Assembly: GCA_973895155.1 (NCBI GenBank) | Contig: OZ316894.1 | Span: forward strand, 20,646,001 to 20,710,000 | Length of the DNA: 64,000 nucleotides | Direction: 5' to 3' | From: Marsupella aquatica | Taxonomy: Eukaryota > Marchantiophyta | Shown here: one piece after another, positions 45,230 to 57,259 of the stretch | Position numbering within the stretch: the first letter of the stretch is position 1 | Layout: every line of letters starts with the position of its first letter | Position numbers and translations under genes: made by a program | The notes under the pieces: model-generated | Seen by the model: only the letters and a program-made list of their open reading frames with translations | Database searches by the model: none | What the model was told of the DNA's origin: nothing

Positions 45230-45500
45230 GGCTCGGGGGGTCACTTCCACAAATGTTGACATCATGTGCGAACGAAGTAAGGGGCATTTTATTCATTTTA
45301 GGGAAGTACTTAGAAGTAGCGAGGAAGTAAGGGGGTAACAATTCAAAAAGTGCCACTTGTCATCACATGATTCATTGCTTGCCACGTGTCAATAAATGAT
45401 TGATGGGTTTTTTGAGCTTCCTATTCCTTTTTGAAAGAGTGATTAAATAGGGGCGTTCGCACATGGTATACAACAATTTCATAAGGTGAACCCCCGAGCC
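45230..45500. mobile_element. 271-bp MITE in the element B transposase gene
   Basis: The ends GGCTCGGGGGGTCAC and GTGAACCCCCGAGCC are inverted repeats, and imperfect similarity extends to about 55 bp, including a perfect CATGTGCGAACG pair. TCAA flanks both sides (45226-45229 and 45501-45504). Leaving it out with one TCAA gives an open frame that aligns with element A across the junction. It includes GCCACGTGTCA. Confidence 0.8.
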
Positions 45501-46444
45501 TCAAGGATATCCCCAAGAAACCTTTGAGACGAAATCAATAGAAGGGATTTGATTTCCCACCTCACCAAGCCAGGGGTACCAACACGGATATTTGGAAATA
45601 ATCCGGGTTCATTGATATTCACAACAGCAACACCAACATGATCTGCACGAAGAAGTTCATCGTCAACGGCACCTGTTTCAAATGGGACCGTGATAACACC
45701 TGTTGCAACCTTTCGACAACGAGAAGCGTCATACAAATCAACCTCCTCCGCCATCCAGTTGGAACGTAGTGTAAAATCTTTTAATGGAAGATCATTGAAA
45801 ATATTTGAACTACCAAACACGCCAAAATCTCGAAGAGTGCCCTTTCTAGAAACATGCGCAACATCCCAGATAACCTAGGTATGCAAGGCCTCTGCTATTG
45901 TATTAGCTCCAGGGTGCGAGTATGGCAATTTTTGATTTCCCTTAACAATATCAGATATTCTTATACTGATGCGACCAACCCCGAGTGTTTCAGTATAACA
46001 AATATCCATCGGATTTGTCTTGAAAACAACTCCATTTGCAACCAACTGATCAAAAATGAACATCTGAACTTCATCTCCTTCCTTGAACACGTCCTCTTCA
46101 ACCCTTGCATCACTTTTGGATTTATCATTTCCAGCATCTCCAGCCAAAGAGAAATCATCGACATTGATTCTTCGGCGCTGAGTTGATGACCTCAAGTATG
46201 CCAATGCACAATCCCAAATCACGCAGGAGTCAATTGCCTCAGCCAATGTAGAAAATTTGGGCAAAGGAAATGGAAGTTGACGCGATCCATCAAAACTCTT
46301 TTCGATCAATACCCCAATTCGATTGTCCCCTAGACAAATGTTCTGTATAGTATCCTGGGGGTCAACCTTTTGAACTATCCCAATTGCCGTTTCAAATCCA
46401 TCGATCACCAATGACACTTCATCCCCTCGTGTAAAATTGATCAT

Positions 46445-48046
46445 GATAGCGGACTATCTGTATTCAAATAAAGTTAGAAATTGTTAAGTTATGTTACAAT
46501 CATGTTTCAAAATCTGGACTCTCCTCCAAAAAATATTGTAAAATCACTCAAAACCCTAAATACATTCAAGTCGGGTCAGAATTATTTTGACCCTCCTCCA
46601 ACATTATGTCTTGAAATGATTGAATTGACTAAACATTTACAAGTCGGGTCGGAATTATTTCGACCCTCCTCCAACAATATGTCTTGAAATGATTAAATTG
46701 ACTAAACATTTACAAGTTGGGTCGGAATTATTTCGACCCTCCTCCAACAATATGTCTTAAAATGATTGAATTGACTAAACATTTACAAGTCGGGTCGGAA
46801 TTATTTCGACCCTCCTCCAACAATATGTCTTAAAATGATTTAATTGACTAAACATTGATAAGTTGGGTCGGAATTATTTCGACCCTACTCTAACTATTAT
46901 GTCAAAACTATTTGTGAAACTATCTTGCTTATGCTTTTATATACCAGTTTAAAATGCTAGTTAAGATGACATAGTCAGGTCGGCACGAAATAATTCCGAC
47001 CCACTTCTAGAAACTATGTTAGTAATCACATAAAGGGGTACAGTAAGTTCTACACATGCTAGACTGTGGATAAAGGTCTAGAATGAGTAAAATATATGAT
47101 CTAGAACCTAATGTGTAAATCTTAATCTAGGTTTGGCTTAAAGGTATTGAATTAGATGTAGTTGAGCTAGTACTTCTAAGATAAATAAATAAAAACACTA
47201 ACCTGCTCCGCAATATATCACTGTCCACCCTTGTACAAGCTAAATGGGTACCTTGGATGCCAACATTGTAACTCTTAGCACCACAGTGCTCACCAGTGCC
47301 CTTACTAAACCTTGCATTCAACCATGCGAACCTAAACAAGGCACTCGGACAGAGGAGAGTCACTGATCGTACCAATCACTGTCTAAATGACAATGAACCA
47401 AAAAATGGATTGTGGGAGGTCTATACTCAGTTTGAGAGGCAAAAAGCCCACATATTACCCAGCACACGAGTGGACACCAACAGATCGGGCACGGGTGGAT
47501 GAGGCACGCACCCAGCACACAAGTAGACATCGGATAGGGTGTCAGCCAATCACTCACGAGTGATAGGTGAGTTGCGAGCACACACCGCTGACAGCTCGGA
47601 AGTTTAAAATTGGTAGGTGAGTCGCGAGTGGTCGTGAGTGGTCACACCATCGGTGACTCACGATCACATGCACCGAGGAGGGTCTCCATCATTGGCGCGC
47701 ATTGATGCCTCTGTACCCTCTCGGATCCTTGCCTCCTCGGACTCCTTGCTCGCAGGGGGTATAGGAAGGCAGGCCTTGCGCTTGAGGCCTCATTTCCTTG
47801 CCTCCCTCTTGCCTCCTCTCTCGTCTCCTCACTCCTTGCCTCCCTCTTGCCTCGCTCTAGGGCTTTTGTTTTTGCCTCGCTCTTGGGATTTGTTTTCCGC
47901 CTCGCTCTAAGGCTTTTATTTCCGCCTTGCTCCCTTCCCTTTTGGGTCGCTCCCTCGATCATTGTTTGCCTGTTAGTGCCCTCTTGCAGCCTGTGGTATT
48001 CTCCATTATTGCCACGTGTCATCTTAAATCTCACTCGCCCCTTACA
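46445..48046. promoter_or_regulatory. Divergent intergenic region of element B with a palindrome array
   Basis: Five tandem 73-bp units at about 46560-46900 each hold a 21-bp palindrome near GGGTCGGAATTATTTCGACCC (46573, 46646, 46719, 46792, 46865). An inverted copy lies near 46979. A pyrimidine-rich run at about 47690-47930 and GCCACGTGTCA at 48011-48021 precede the rightward ATG at 48047. The layout matches that in element A, while the palindrome sequence differs. Confidence 0.75.
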
Positions 48047-48215
48047 ATGTCTACTTCCTCCAGTTCTGAAGCTTCCACCACCTCCGCCAGTTCTCAAGAG
48101 TCATTGAACTTCAATTATAACTCTCTGTATGAATATGACCCTGAAGACCCGGATGTCCAAAAATTGGTTAACAATGCGTTGGAGGCGTCAAAGAAAGCCC
48201 AGTTAACTTTTCCAC

Positions 48216-48962
48216 GTAAGGCACCACCTGCTTCAACTTCTTGCACTTTACTTTAATTTGGATTTCAAACTTCTTATTAGGAAAATTTCTATATTCCTTT
48301 GCAGTCGCCTCGCCCCAAGGTCGAGGCGACGTCTACTTCATTCTAGATTTCTTGTTGCTCCGAAGGCGTATTGGACCTTGTATCTTACATTAATAAAGGA
48401 TCTTTAGCTATATTCTATTTTTTGCCTCGCTCTTGGGGCGAGGCGATGTCGTCTGCATTCCTCAAATGTAGTCTGCATTCCCAGAAGTTGCCTCGCCCTT
48501 GGGGCGAGGTGATGTTATCTGCATTCCTAAATGTTGTCTGCATTCCCAGAAGTTGCCTCGCCCTTGGGGCGAGGCGATGTCCTCTACATTCCTAAATGTT
48601 GTCTGCTTTCCCAGAAGTTGCCTCGCCCTTGGGGCGAGGCGATGTCCTTTGCATTCCTAAATGTTGTCTGCTTTCCAGAAGTTGCCTCGCCCTTGGGGCG
48701 AGGCGACGTTGTCTGCATTCCTAAATGTTGTTTGCTTTCCTAGAAGTTGCCTCGCCCTTGGGGCGAGGCGATGTCGTCTGCATTCCTAAATAATGTTTGA
48801 TTGCTTGGATGAGGTGGCAGGGCTAATTGCACTAGGAGCAAAGAAGATTTTGCAATCTTCTATTTGTCGCCTCGCCCCAAGGGCGAGGCACCTTGAAAGT
48901 TTTCCACATGTCAATGTTAAAAATATGATGCTGACCATTTTGTTTTCAATGTTTCTTACCAG
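48216..48962. repeat. Intron 1 of the element B gene: palindrome array (GCCTCGCCC...)
   Basis: About eight copies of GCCTCGCCCTTGGGGCGAGGC (9-base arms, 3-base spacer; for example 48555-48575) occur. Six of them are in a unit of about 65 bp with TGCATTCCTAAATGTTGTCTG. Confidence 0.9.
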
Positions 48963-50329
48963 GAAAAAATCTTGAGAAGCCGGAGTTAAATATTATGGAC
49001 GAGGATATCAAGGACTTTGTTTTCCCTGACCAAGATACTCCAGGATTTAGATGGGCACTAGAAGTTGGGGTGTCGACGGAAGGCAGTCTCTTGATTTGTT
49101 TCAAGGGCCTCACAAGTCAATTGAATGACCGCAAGACAATTGTTACTCTAGGTCCAGTCGTCCTTGTGAACACGGACAACAACCGCAATGCAACGATTAT
49201 TGTTGAGTCCAATGAGAAATCTCAGTGGATGAGACTTCTAGTGCCAATAAAACTCTACACGACTTTACTGAATGTTGAGTGGATGGCTCGATTGGAGATA
49301 AGCGTAGCTGATATGGGATTCTTCCCAGATGGAGTAACAATTGATCAGATGTTTGAGAAGACGCGTTCTCAAATAAGTGGAGTTGACCTAGTGTTTGGAT
49401 TTCTCTACGTAAAGAAGCACATGCATGACAATGCGGACAGTGTGGACCCTCCGTCTACTTGGATAGTTCAAAGGATGATTGATAAGGCACATTTTTCATA
49501 CGAGCAAGCAATCGACAAGAGTTTCATTTTTTGTCCAGAGTTTCAAGAGGCCGCGTGCCGGACGTGGATTTCAGAGATGAAGAAAAAAGAAGCAAAGCAT
49601 AAGGAGACAAAGAAGGCAAAGGTTGCGAAATCAAAACCAATGTCAGGGTTGACTTCAAACTTTGTCTTGCATCCAGAGGATGATATGTGTCCGACAGAAG
49701 GACCCAAAGAAGATGATGTGCTCAAAGGCCAAGAGGTTTTGCGTAATATTGAGCAGTATTATACTTTTGGCATCCGCGAAGTTTTTGATATTCCTGTAAA
49801 AAGTATTAATCCGCCATCGGCCGTTTTTGTATATCGAATGTTCAATCTTTCGCATGCAATGGAGATATCAAAGTCTATGATGAAAAACCCTGGACAGGAA
49901 CCACAAGTTGCTGATTTGATTCCGTATCGCGAGAGCACTAAACAGTTGCTTCATTATGACAACACACCTCAGGATAGGAAAGAGTTTTTGATTGGTGTGA
50001 AGAAGCATGAGATCCAATTCCTTGCCATCAGTGGCTAGCATTCTGCAAGAGCTGCCCAATGGATCCAAGGGTGGGCCGAGACTGACGCCAAGCTGACAGA
50101 TCTTGCCAACAAACTAAAGTATAGGAAAGCAAGGATCCTATCTGACCTCACTCCGAAGACAATTTTGGTTGAGCATTCAAGTTTATCGAATGCTGTCAAT
50201 GATACTATGCAATTTAAGCCTTGTTTTTTAGAGACTATTGTTCATGCACGAAGGCAGTTTGAGGAGTGCGGGAAACCGCCACGTCCAGGGATTGGGACCA
50301 ATCAAAATACAGACAGGAAAAACTATCAG

Positions 50330-50663
50330 GTACATGTTGGAGCAATGCAAACTATTCTTGATCCGCTTTGTTTAAAGATTATCAATGGTAGAGGTTTGCC
50401 TCGCCCTAAGGGCGAGGCTGCCTTTTCTTGTTTTCCTTGGTTAGAAGATTAAAGCAAATGTTTGCCTCGCCCTCAGGGCGAGGCAACCTAGACTAGTCTC
50501 TCTAAGAATAATTCCCTAGTTCCGTTTCAGTCAATTGCGGTTAGATGTAGAGGTTCGCCACACCCTTGGGGCGAGGCGGCTTAGCCTGTTTCAAACATAG
50601 GTATAAATTTTCTAACATATGCATTGTACCCTGAAACTAATGTCAAGTCCATTGGATATGCAG
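50330..50663. repeat. Intron 2 of the element B gene: three palindromes
   Basis: GCCTCGCCCTAAGGGCGAGGC (50398), GCCTCGCCCTCAGGGCGAGGC (50463) and a decayed copy near 50557. Arms are conserved while the central three bases vary. Confidence 0.88.
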
Positions 50664-52322
50664 GATTGGTTTGCCCTGGCAAAGGTTACAATGGGGAAGT
50701 CAAGCCTAAAGAGCATTTATTGGTTACTTTTTGCCGAAGATGAGCTCTTTGAATTATGGCGGAACGTGTGTGCAAAATGGTTGAGTGGGAAGCTCCAAGA
50801 TGGGGTTGGTGGGTATGGAGGGCCAAGACCCCCAAAATTGATCACTCCCGGTACCTTTTGATGCTTTGAAGGAGAGATTAGTAGCAAACAGATAATTGAG
50901 ATCTTGAAGGACGTTGAAGAGGAGCGTGTCTTGCTGAAGAAGGATATCACCAACAAATCAGAGCTTGTCGCAATGGGAGACTTGGCCCTTACAATCAAGA
51001 TAATGTCCAAATTGAGAACAGTCATTATTGGCTATTTCGTGGAAAAGTATCGTGAGAAGTTTCCTGTTGGCACATCTTGGGAGTCTCTGGTGATATTGTT
51101 GCCTTCCTTGAAATCTGAGCTTGAGATGACAAAATTGAGGAGAGCAGCGGGTGAGGTTTACCTCAACAATTCATTGAAGAAGAATGTGGTCAAGGAGAGT
51201 TTCCCACAAAGTCTGATGGTCAGACTAGATGGGTTGTATTGTAAAGAATTTGGTGGGATTGGTCGTTCTCGCACGGAGCCTTTCTTGACATTTTTTAGTG
51301 AGAATTTGATGAAGACGACCGTGCCGGAAATGCTACAAGAGCCTTCGCCTTTGTGTCCTCTTGCCATATATTGTTGACTTCAGTAGGCTCCGACAACATG
51401 TTTGGACCGATGCTGAAATTATTGCATTACTGCAATACATTGTGGATCTTCCAAGAAATCCAACAATTGTTGTTGTCATGACTGTGCATCCGGGGCCACT
51501 TGCTGCAAACATTTTGAGTGCCCTTAGGAAATTGCAACATGAAAAGGGAATGGACATCCACGTCGACTACGGGAGCTATCGACGGAGTGATACACCAGTT
51601 CCAGAGGGCTTACTTTTCAGTTGTGGTATGGAGGAGATCATCTTTGCAGGAATCACCATTGAGGAGAAATTTGATTGGAAGCAAGTGTTCAGGCCTGGAT
51701 TTAATTGCCAATTTTCTTACAATTCGGCGATCGACCCTGATTTCCAAGTGGAAGACAAGACGGAGAAGCGAGATAAGAATAAGAGTAAGACAAGTAAGGA
51801 GACAGAGACTGAGTCAACTTTGGCATTTCACATTGGAGATTTCTTACGAAAGGCTCCCATGTTTGAGATGGTGGGAAGTAGAGGTGGCTTTGTGAATATT
51901 CACGCTAAGCCAAAATGTATGCTGCAGAGTATTATTGAATTTTTTTCGGCTGAAGGGGAGACTATACTTGACTTTTTCTCGGGAGGACAGGTTATGAAGG
52001 TGTCATTGTTGTGTTTCAGAGAATGCTTTGCGTATTCAGACACTGAGGATGAATATGATTTCACTCAGGCATATGGAAGGGTTCTCTGCGAGAAAGTTCC
52101 TTCCATAATGAGTGACCGGATGGGCGGTTCCAAATTTGGTAGAGCCCGCGATGGGGTTTCCGCGCATGTTGGTGCCAAAGAAGGCGTAGACCAGGGCGAA
52201 GATGATATTGAGGAAGGAGAATTGGGTCACAACACAGACGACAGGGTCACCCGAAATTTGGATGAACGTGGAACACAAGTGGTACGTATTCCCTACTTTG
52301 GTGTGGGGTTGGCTGATGTTGT

Positions 52323-52343
52323 GGGTCGACCTGAGGGCGACCC
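52323..52343. repeat. 21-bp palindrome inside the B gene coding region
   Basis: GGGTCGACCTGAGGGCGACCC, extended by GT...AC, encodes GRPEGDP. Element A has an A-type palindrome (GGATAGAGATGGTCTCCATCC, 23377-23397) at about the same place in its gene. Confidence 0.75.
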
Positions 52344-52410
52344 ACCAAGAAATCCCTTTGCCGGTGTAGAGAATTGGATGCACCAATCGGACCCAGATCT
52401 TACACACTAG

Positions 52411-54252
52411 TACATTTTACCTCCTTTTTCCGATTCTCTCCACATCGGACGTCTTTGTAAAACAAAATATGAAAAAACCATACATCCAATTCTGCCGGCA
52501 TCGTAACATGCCATGATAAAAGTATCGGATGTCGACAATCGGACTTATATCGGAAAGTCCGATGCTGAAAGAATGGGAAAGTCCGATGCTAAGAGAATGG
52601 GAAAGTCCGATGTTGGGAGAATGGGAAAGTCCGATGTTGGGAGAATGGGAAAGTCCGATGCTGAGAGAATGGGAAAGTTTAAAACAATGAAAATGGGATA
52701 CACATTGGAGCGGACACGGGGTGCTCAGGTCACCCATCTCTTCCTTTGTATATTTACTTTCATTTTGCAACCACAAGCGAGGTGCCCACCTCCTTTGACA
52801 TTTTAACTCTTCATTCCTCAACTAAGTGGTCACCCATCCCAATTGCTATTCCTCCAACATGAGCTTAACTTTCTAGTTCTTATCCCTCACAATGTACATG
52901 CAAGCTTAACACTTTTATTGTTTGACTTGGAGTGTTTAGGGATTTTATACACTTCTAAATTTATTAAGACCCATAATTTGGACCTAAGCTGGGTAGAGTC
53001 GGGAGAGGCCGACAGGCAACATGCAACAATGCAGCCCTGGCCAAGCTAGAGGCAGCCAGGGTCAACGACAACACAGCCCGGGCCGGGGAAATGAAGACGC
53101 AACGATAGTGGCAAGGGTGGAGCAAAGACGCAGCCAGTGCGCCTCAACTATGGTGATAGAGAAATGGAGGGGAGGAGAAATGGATTAGCCAACCCACCCC
53201 TCCGCAAACTATACTGAGGGTTCAAAATGTAACCGTGGGGGAAGCGACGACTGTCCAATGGGAAGACCAAAAGAAATCTCAAACGTCGGATCTTAGGTAG
53301 TTAACCTGAGTTACTTTTCTTAACCGATGACTCAAACGAGTGGTAGACTGATAAATACAAGAAAAAGAGTGGCAATGTAGTGATTATGCCACAAAAGTGT
53401 GGCATTAGACTAATAAATCCCAGTTTTGCTCTATCATGATATTGCATGTTTGCATCGAGTGATCTATAATTACGATTACCCTCTTACATTCCCTTGGAGC
53501 AATCAATAGAAATTTGGGGTCATTCGTGAATAGTAAAGCCCTCCTCCATCCGACTTGACATGAGATCATTATAGTTTATTAGTTATGGAAGATTAATATT
53601 TTGGTCCTTCCAAAGCCTTGGCGTCAAGGGCAGCTCCCGATTGTCTCATCTTTCATCAACTATGTTGTTGTTGGACTTGCAGCAAAGACTAGATGGGACA
53701 AGCATTCTCCTTTAAGATGATGCATTTTTGATTTTGCATGTTGAGCAAATATTGCCAAAAGGGAACAATATTTTGGGGTCTTGGAAGGAGGCAAGAACAA
53801 CATTCAATTAAGTCCATTTGCCTCAAGTATGAAGTCATTCAAACATGCAAGAATGATTGTATCTCTTTTCTAGGAAGAGTATGTCGGTGCAACTACATGC
53901 CCCAACTAACACAATAGGAATTTGTTGTTTTGCCAAAAGAAAATTTCCCATTCTCCCAGCATCGGACTTTCCCATTCTACTAGCATCGGACTTTCCCATT
54001 CTCCCAGCATCGGACATTCCCATTCTCTCAGCATCGGACTTTCCCATTCTCTCAACATCGAACTTTGCCATTTTACCACAATCGGATATAATATCCGTTC
54101 TTATCAACTACGGAACTTTTCCGATCAATATTGAAACGCACATCATTTCCGTTACAAAAAACATCGGACATATCAATCAAATTTTTTGTTAGGGGATCCG
54201 ATGTAGTTTGTAACGGATATGATCCATTTTTTACCGCATCGGAAAGGTTCTG
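52411..54252. mobile_element. Nested insertion with inverted arms of 24-bp repeats (TCCGATG)
   Basis: The left arm (52555-52676) has five units of GTCCGATGCTGAGAGAATGG plus GAAA. The right arm (about 53940-54080) has about six units in reverse orientation. About 1.25 kb between them has no convincing gene. ATCGGA/TCCGAT motifs also spread over both flanks (52430-54430). The structure recalls a foldback element. It lies where the two halves of the methyltransferase-like gene would meet, either as an insertion or as a repeat-filled intron. Exact ends were not found. Confidence 0.55.
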
Positions 54253-54948
54253 TTGTTAATTACATCGAAAATGAAGATATCCGAAGCCGAGAGTATGGCA
54301 TATTGCCATTTTGTGATAATGGGAATTTCCGATTCTAAAAGAATTGGACGCCGATTGTTTGCAAAAATTGAGCATCGGAAATCAGCTAAATATGTACTAG
54401 TGACATCGTCCACATCGGACGCACATTGGAAGGCAACCGCAGATGGTCTAGGCAATATTGACGCAGTAGAATTGGGAGAAATGTCAGACATTGCGCTTGC
54501 AAAGGAGGATGATCGTCAAGTACCTGAGACCGCTGCAAATGAAGAAGAGAAGGTAGGTGCTTCAAATCCTCCCCTGTCTCCTCTATATTGCTCATTAGAG
54601 ACTAAATTGGTTTTTACAAGTGCTTCTACAGGAAGCCCCGTAGTATTATCATTTTCACAAAATTCTGGATCCGAGATCGGCAGGACTGGATATATGAAAA
54701 CAGTCCGTCCTGCAACTCATTTTATATGGAGAAATGGACCAAAGGTTGGAATGATAGAATCACTAGACGATGCTCCAAAGATAATGGCAAAATCAGATTA
54801 CAAAAAACTGAACTTGAGACTGAGCCCAGTTTTTGCACCCCCATCCTTTGAAGAGCAACTTCCCAGTGGTATCAATTCCGAGATACAGAGTGTTCTAGGT
54901 GATCAAACAATAGATGAATTTGGGCATTTTAGCATTGGAAATTATTAG

Positions 54949-55286
54949 CCCATTCTTTGGTTCTTGGTATTTTAATGACAATCTAAGCTTTATCTTTGTA
55001 ATAATATATTTTTTTACAGACCAAAGTTCCGTCGTAGAATCTCCTTCCTCAAAGGATTTTGTTGGCATTCCCTCGGAAAGCGTTGCTGTGGAGGAAGGGT
55101 TTGACCCAGGTATACTTTGGATCTAAAAAATGGCAATTGAATGTAATTAATGTTTTTCTAGGAGGGTCACCCCAGGGTCGTTCCTCTCTACTTCAAATGC
55201 TATAACAAAGTTTGTTTGATTTCAAATTTTGAGAGTTTTCCTCCGTAGTAATTGTTTAAACTTTGAGTCGCATTGACTAAGGGCTT
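54949..55286 (+). other. Spacer with a candidate exon of the NIF-like gene (B)
   Basis: After a TTTTTTACAG acceptor, 55021-55109 is open (SSVVESPSSKDFVGIP) and ends at a GTATAC donor. It may be an upstream exon of the NIF-like gene. No equivalent was found in element A. Confidence 0.35.
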
Positions 55287-55301
55287 ATGTTAATGTTTCC
55301 A

Positions 55302-56342
55302 GAATTCACTCCAATACTACACTCTCCAATCCGACGAAAGCTCTTGGTTCTTGACCTTAACAAGATTTGTTGGGATTGCATTAAGACCAGAAGCTCAGGA
55401 CCATGGCGAAATCAAACAAGTTTACGTGGTGTGCACTGGGGGAGACGTGGAGGGTTTAATTTCATGTATGTGGAGCGCCCATACCTCCACGAATTTCTAT
55501 ATGCAGCTTTCATGGTTTTTGACGTCGCAATTTAGACCTGTGCAAGGAGGCCAAAAAAAATGGACTTAATGGAGTTGATTTTCACTAAGGAGGAGCGACA
55601 GAAGTTCAAGTTTGTCTTTACTCAAGAAGATACCTTTGATAGTTGCATCCAAAGGCCAGATATAACAGATGGGAAGGCCAATTTACTTCTGAAGAATTTG
55701 CAAACCATTTGGGACCGTTTTCCAGAAAAATATGATGCTTCTAATACAGTTCTTATTGATGATTCTCCATTGAAGGCATTTTTGAATTATGACGTGAATG
55801 GATTGTTTCCAAATCCATTTACTCACACAGCTTCAAATGACACTTTTTTGCCCGAGATATTATGGCCGTATCTTTGCAAATTGAGAAAGGCTTACTGCGT
55901 TCAACATTATATCACTGTCAACAATCCAAAGTGGTCTGTTTTCAATTTATTAACAAGCAAGGAGGATCATGCTGCCATCTATGCTCTTTTGGAACAGAAG
56001 TGGGGAGATTGTCGTTGTATCCATAGGGAGTTTGGAACCATCTTGGATGTGACTCCTGAAGAGATTCCTTGCGACGGAAAGAACGAGGTGCAGCATTACC
56101 CACCACTGGAGACGTGGACCACGGATGAGATCGAAGAAACTGCAAACATAATACTTGGAGACAACTATTCTGGTCCTCATACACAAAATAGAAGGCATTT
56201 TATTTGGAAAGTTCTCAGAACTAGGGATCTCACCAATAAGTTTAAGAACCACCATGCGAGAGATACTTGCAACCGTGACATCCGCTATGATAAATCAGGA
56301 AGCAGACTTTCTTGTTCAAATGAGTTTTGTCTTGATCATTAG
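55302..56342 (+). pseudogene. Element B NIF/FCP1-like HAD phosphatase-fold gene
   Basis: Coding begins after the acceptor AATGTTTCCAG with RRKLLVLDLNKICWD, the same DLNK change as in A. RPYLHEFLYAAFMVFDVAI follows, then TAG at 55533 where A has the Trp codon of AIWTC. The second half is open from 55560 to 56342 and has VLIDDSPLKAF and the CNRDIR...SCSNEFCLDH tail. Conservation of the DLNK motif and the Cys/His tail between two diverged copies suggests both mattered while the genes were active. Confidence 0.68.
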
Positions 56343-56496
56343 GAGATAGGGTTGCTCTAGTGCCTACCCTGAATTGTACATTCATATTATGTCTTGAAAG
56401 GATATGTTTTGAACATGTAGGATAAAGTAAATAATTAGGATATATGCTTAGTGTGAGGCTCTCTCACTGGACTGGACAATTTAATAATTATATAGT

Positions 56497-56517
56497 GGGT
56501 CAATCTCATTTTGACCC
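56497..56517. repeat. B-type palindrome downstream of the NIF-like gene
   Basis: GGGTCAATCTCATTTTGACCC is a 21-bp unit (7 of 9 arm pairs) near the right end of element B. Confidence 0.55.
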
Positions 56518-56645
56518 TTGATTTATGACCATCTATATTTTTTAATTTATAGATGGTCTGAGTGGTATTGGCCTCTGATTTTTGGACTAAATTAAATTAC
56601 TCTAATTTTTAAATTAATTAGAATATATGATTTAAGTTATTATTA

Positions 56646-56790
56646 AACATTTGGGTGAAAAAAAACAAAATTTTGGGCATTCAAAAGTGTATATTTGGGC
56701 TGAAAAAAATTAGCTTTTGGGAATGCTTTAATAGAAATTTGGCCTGAACAAAAATAACTTTAGGGTTCATCTTATGGACTTTTAAAAGTA
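56646..56790 (+). repeat. Element B right subterminal repeats, degenerate
   Basis: Copies such as AACATTTGGGTGAAAA, AAAAGTGTATATTTGGGC and AGCTTTTGGGAATG lie next to the right inverted repeat. Confidence 0.6.
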
Positions 56791-56812
56791 CAGTTTTAAT
56801 GAATATAGTGAT
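56791..56812 (-). repeat. Element B right terminal inverted repeat
   Basis: It is the exact reverse complement of 41876-41897 and is followed by the target duplication CTAA. Confidence 0.93.
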
Positions 56813-57259
56813 CTAAGTAAACATTCTAGCACGCCTAGACCACTTTAGGTCTTAAAACTATTATGAGGTAACAAATGATTTGCCCATAAGGTTGTGCAAA
56901 CCAGGTCAATGGTATGCGCATTCTAGACTTAGGAAATTCCAATCTATCCCACTTATCCAAGTAGGATTTCAATCCGGGCGGGTAAACTAACTCCAAACTT
57001 GTCTGACCCTTTGTTCTCCCCTGTAGTTTGAACTAGCCCGCCCATAGATGTGAGGCGGGCACCATCAACTTCCACTCGCAAAATGAAAACAATGGCAGCC
57101 CAACAACCTCTAGCACCCACGCAATCCAACTTTATCCTCAAGAGGCCGAGAGGAGTGAAACTAGAATACAACTCACAAAGGTAGCTACAATGCTTGTACC
57201 AGTTCACAACTTATGGTGGTAGGCCGCTTCGCTTACAACAGCTTCCACGGGAGCTTCCA

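Larger units (their letters stand above)
42468..46444 (-). pseudogene. Element B transposase-like gene
   Basis: This is the paralogue of the leftward gene in A, starting at 46444. It has the same three DUF8039-like repeats, CCKLKCCL, the GFSTTKYYDYK segment, IIHDKMDQAKTWIP, LTLQMDNSGKDNKNQ, then the frameshifted VGHTHEDVDA segment near 43690, and the FQVQWWRPKHGK C-terminal domain. Lesions are TAG at 45875-45877, a MITE at 45230-45500, a frameshift near 44830, a one-base loss near 43745, and TGA at 43575-43577. The three acidic DDE positions remain readable. It lacks introns, like the copy in A. Confidence 0.72.
48047..54948 (+). pseudogene. Element B ParB-like / methyltransferase-fold gene
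   Basis: Exon 1 is 48047-48215 (donor GTAAGG), exon 2 is 48963-50329 (acceptor TTCTTACCAG, donor GTACAT) and exon 3 starts at 50664 (acceptor ATATGCAG). Phases match element A. Domains in order: a new N-terminal domain (FRWALEVGV, MGFFPDG, TWIVQRMIDKAHF), a basic linker, a ParB-like domain (FDIPVKSINPPSAVFVYRM; SG-stop-HSARAA), a conserved helical part (LKSIYWLLFAEDELFELW), and a methyltransferase-like fold with VDFSRL (about 51373), HAKPKCMLQSI and ILDFFSGGQVMK (about 51970). The C-terminal conserved domain resumes after a nested insertion (about 54480-54948). Lesions are TAG at 50036, a stop and frame change near 50860, a two-base AT duplication near 51370, and the insertion after 52410. 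The DFSR replacement of DPPY/W is shared with A, so it predates their divergence. Confidence 0.65.
41876..56812. mobile_element. Element B: 15-kb TIR DNA transposon, paralogue of element A
   Basis: The element is 14,937 bp with perfect 22-bp terminal inverted repeats and a perfect 4-bp target duplication CTAA (41872-41875 and 56813-56816). Gene order, strand, exon borders and domains match element A, but the DNA has diverged strongly, so this is not a recent duplication. The larger size comes from nested insertions: a 271-bp MITE in the transposase gene and an insertion with inverted repeat arms at about 52.4-54.2 kb. All genes are broken. Confidence 0.9.

Noticed and set aside
48371-48743. 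Plus-strand frames with LPRPWGEAM-type repeats
   Set aside because: They are translations of the intron 1 palindrome array, between matching splice sites.
41876-56812. Element B as a CACTA (En/Spm) transposon, because its end contains CACTA and DUF8039-like domains occur near such elements
   Set aside because: No 3-bp duplication fits ends at CACTA. ATCACT ends give a perfect 4-bp CTAA duplication, element A has CAGCC there, and the DDE core looks different.
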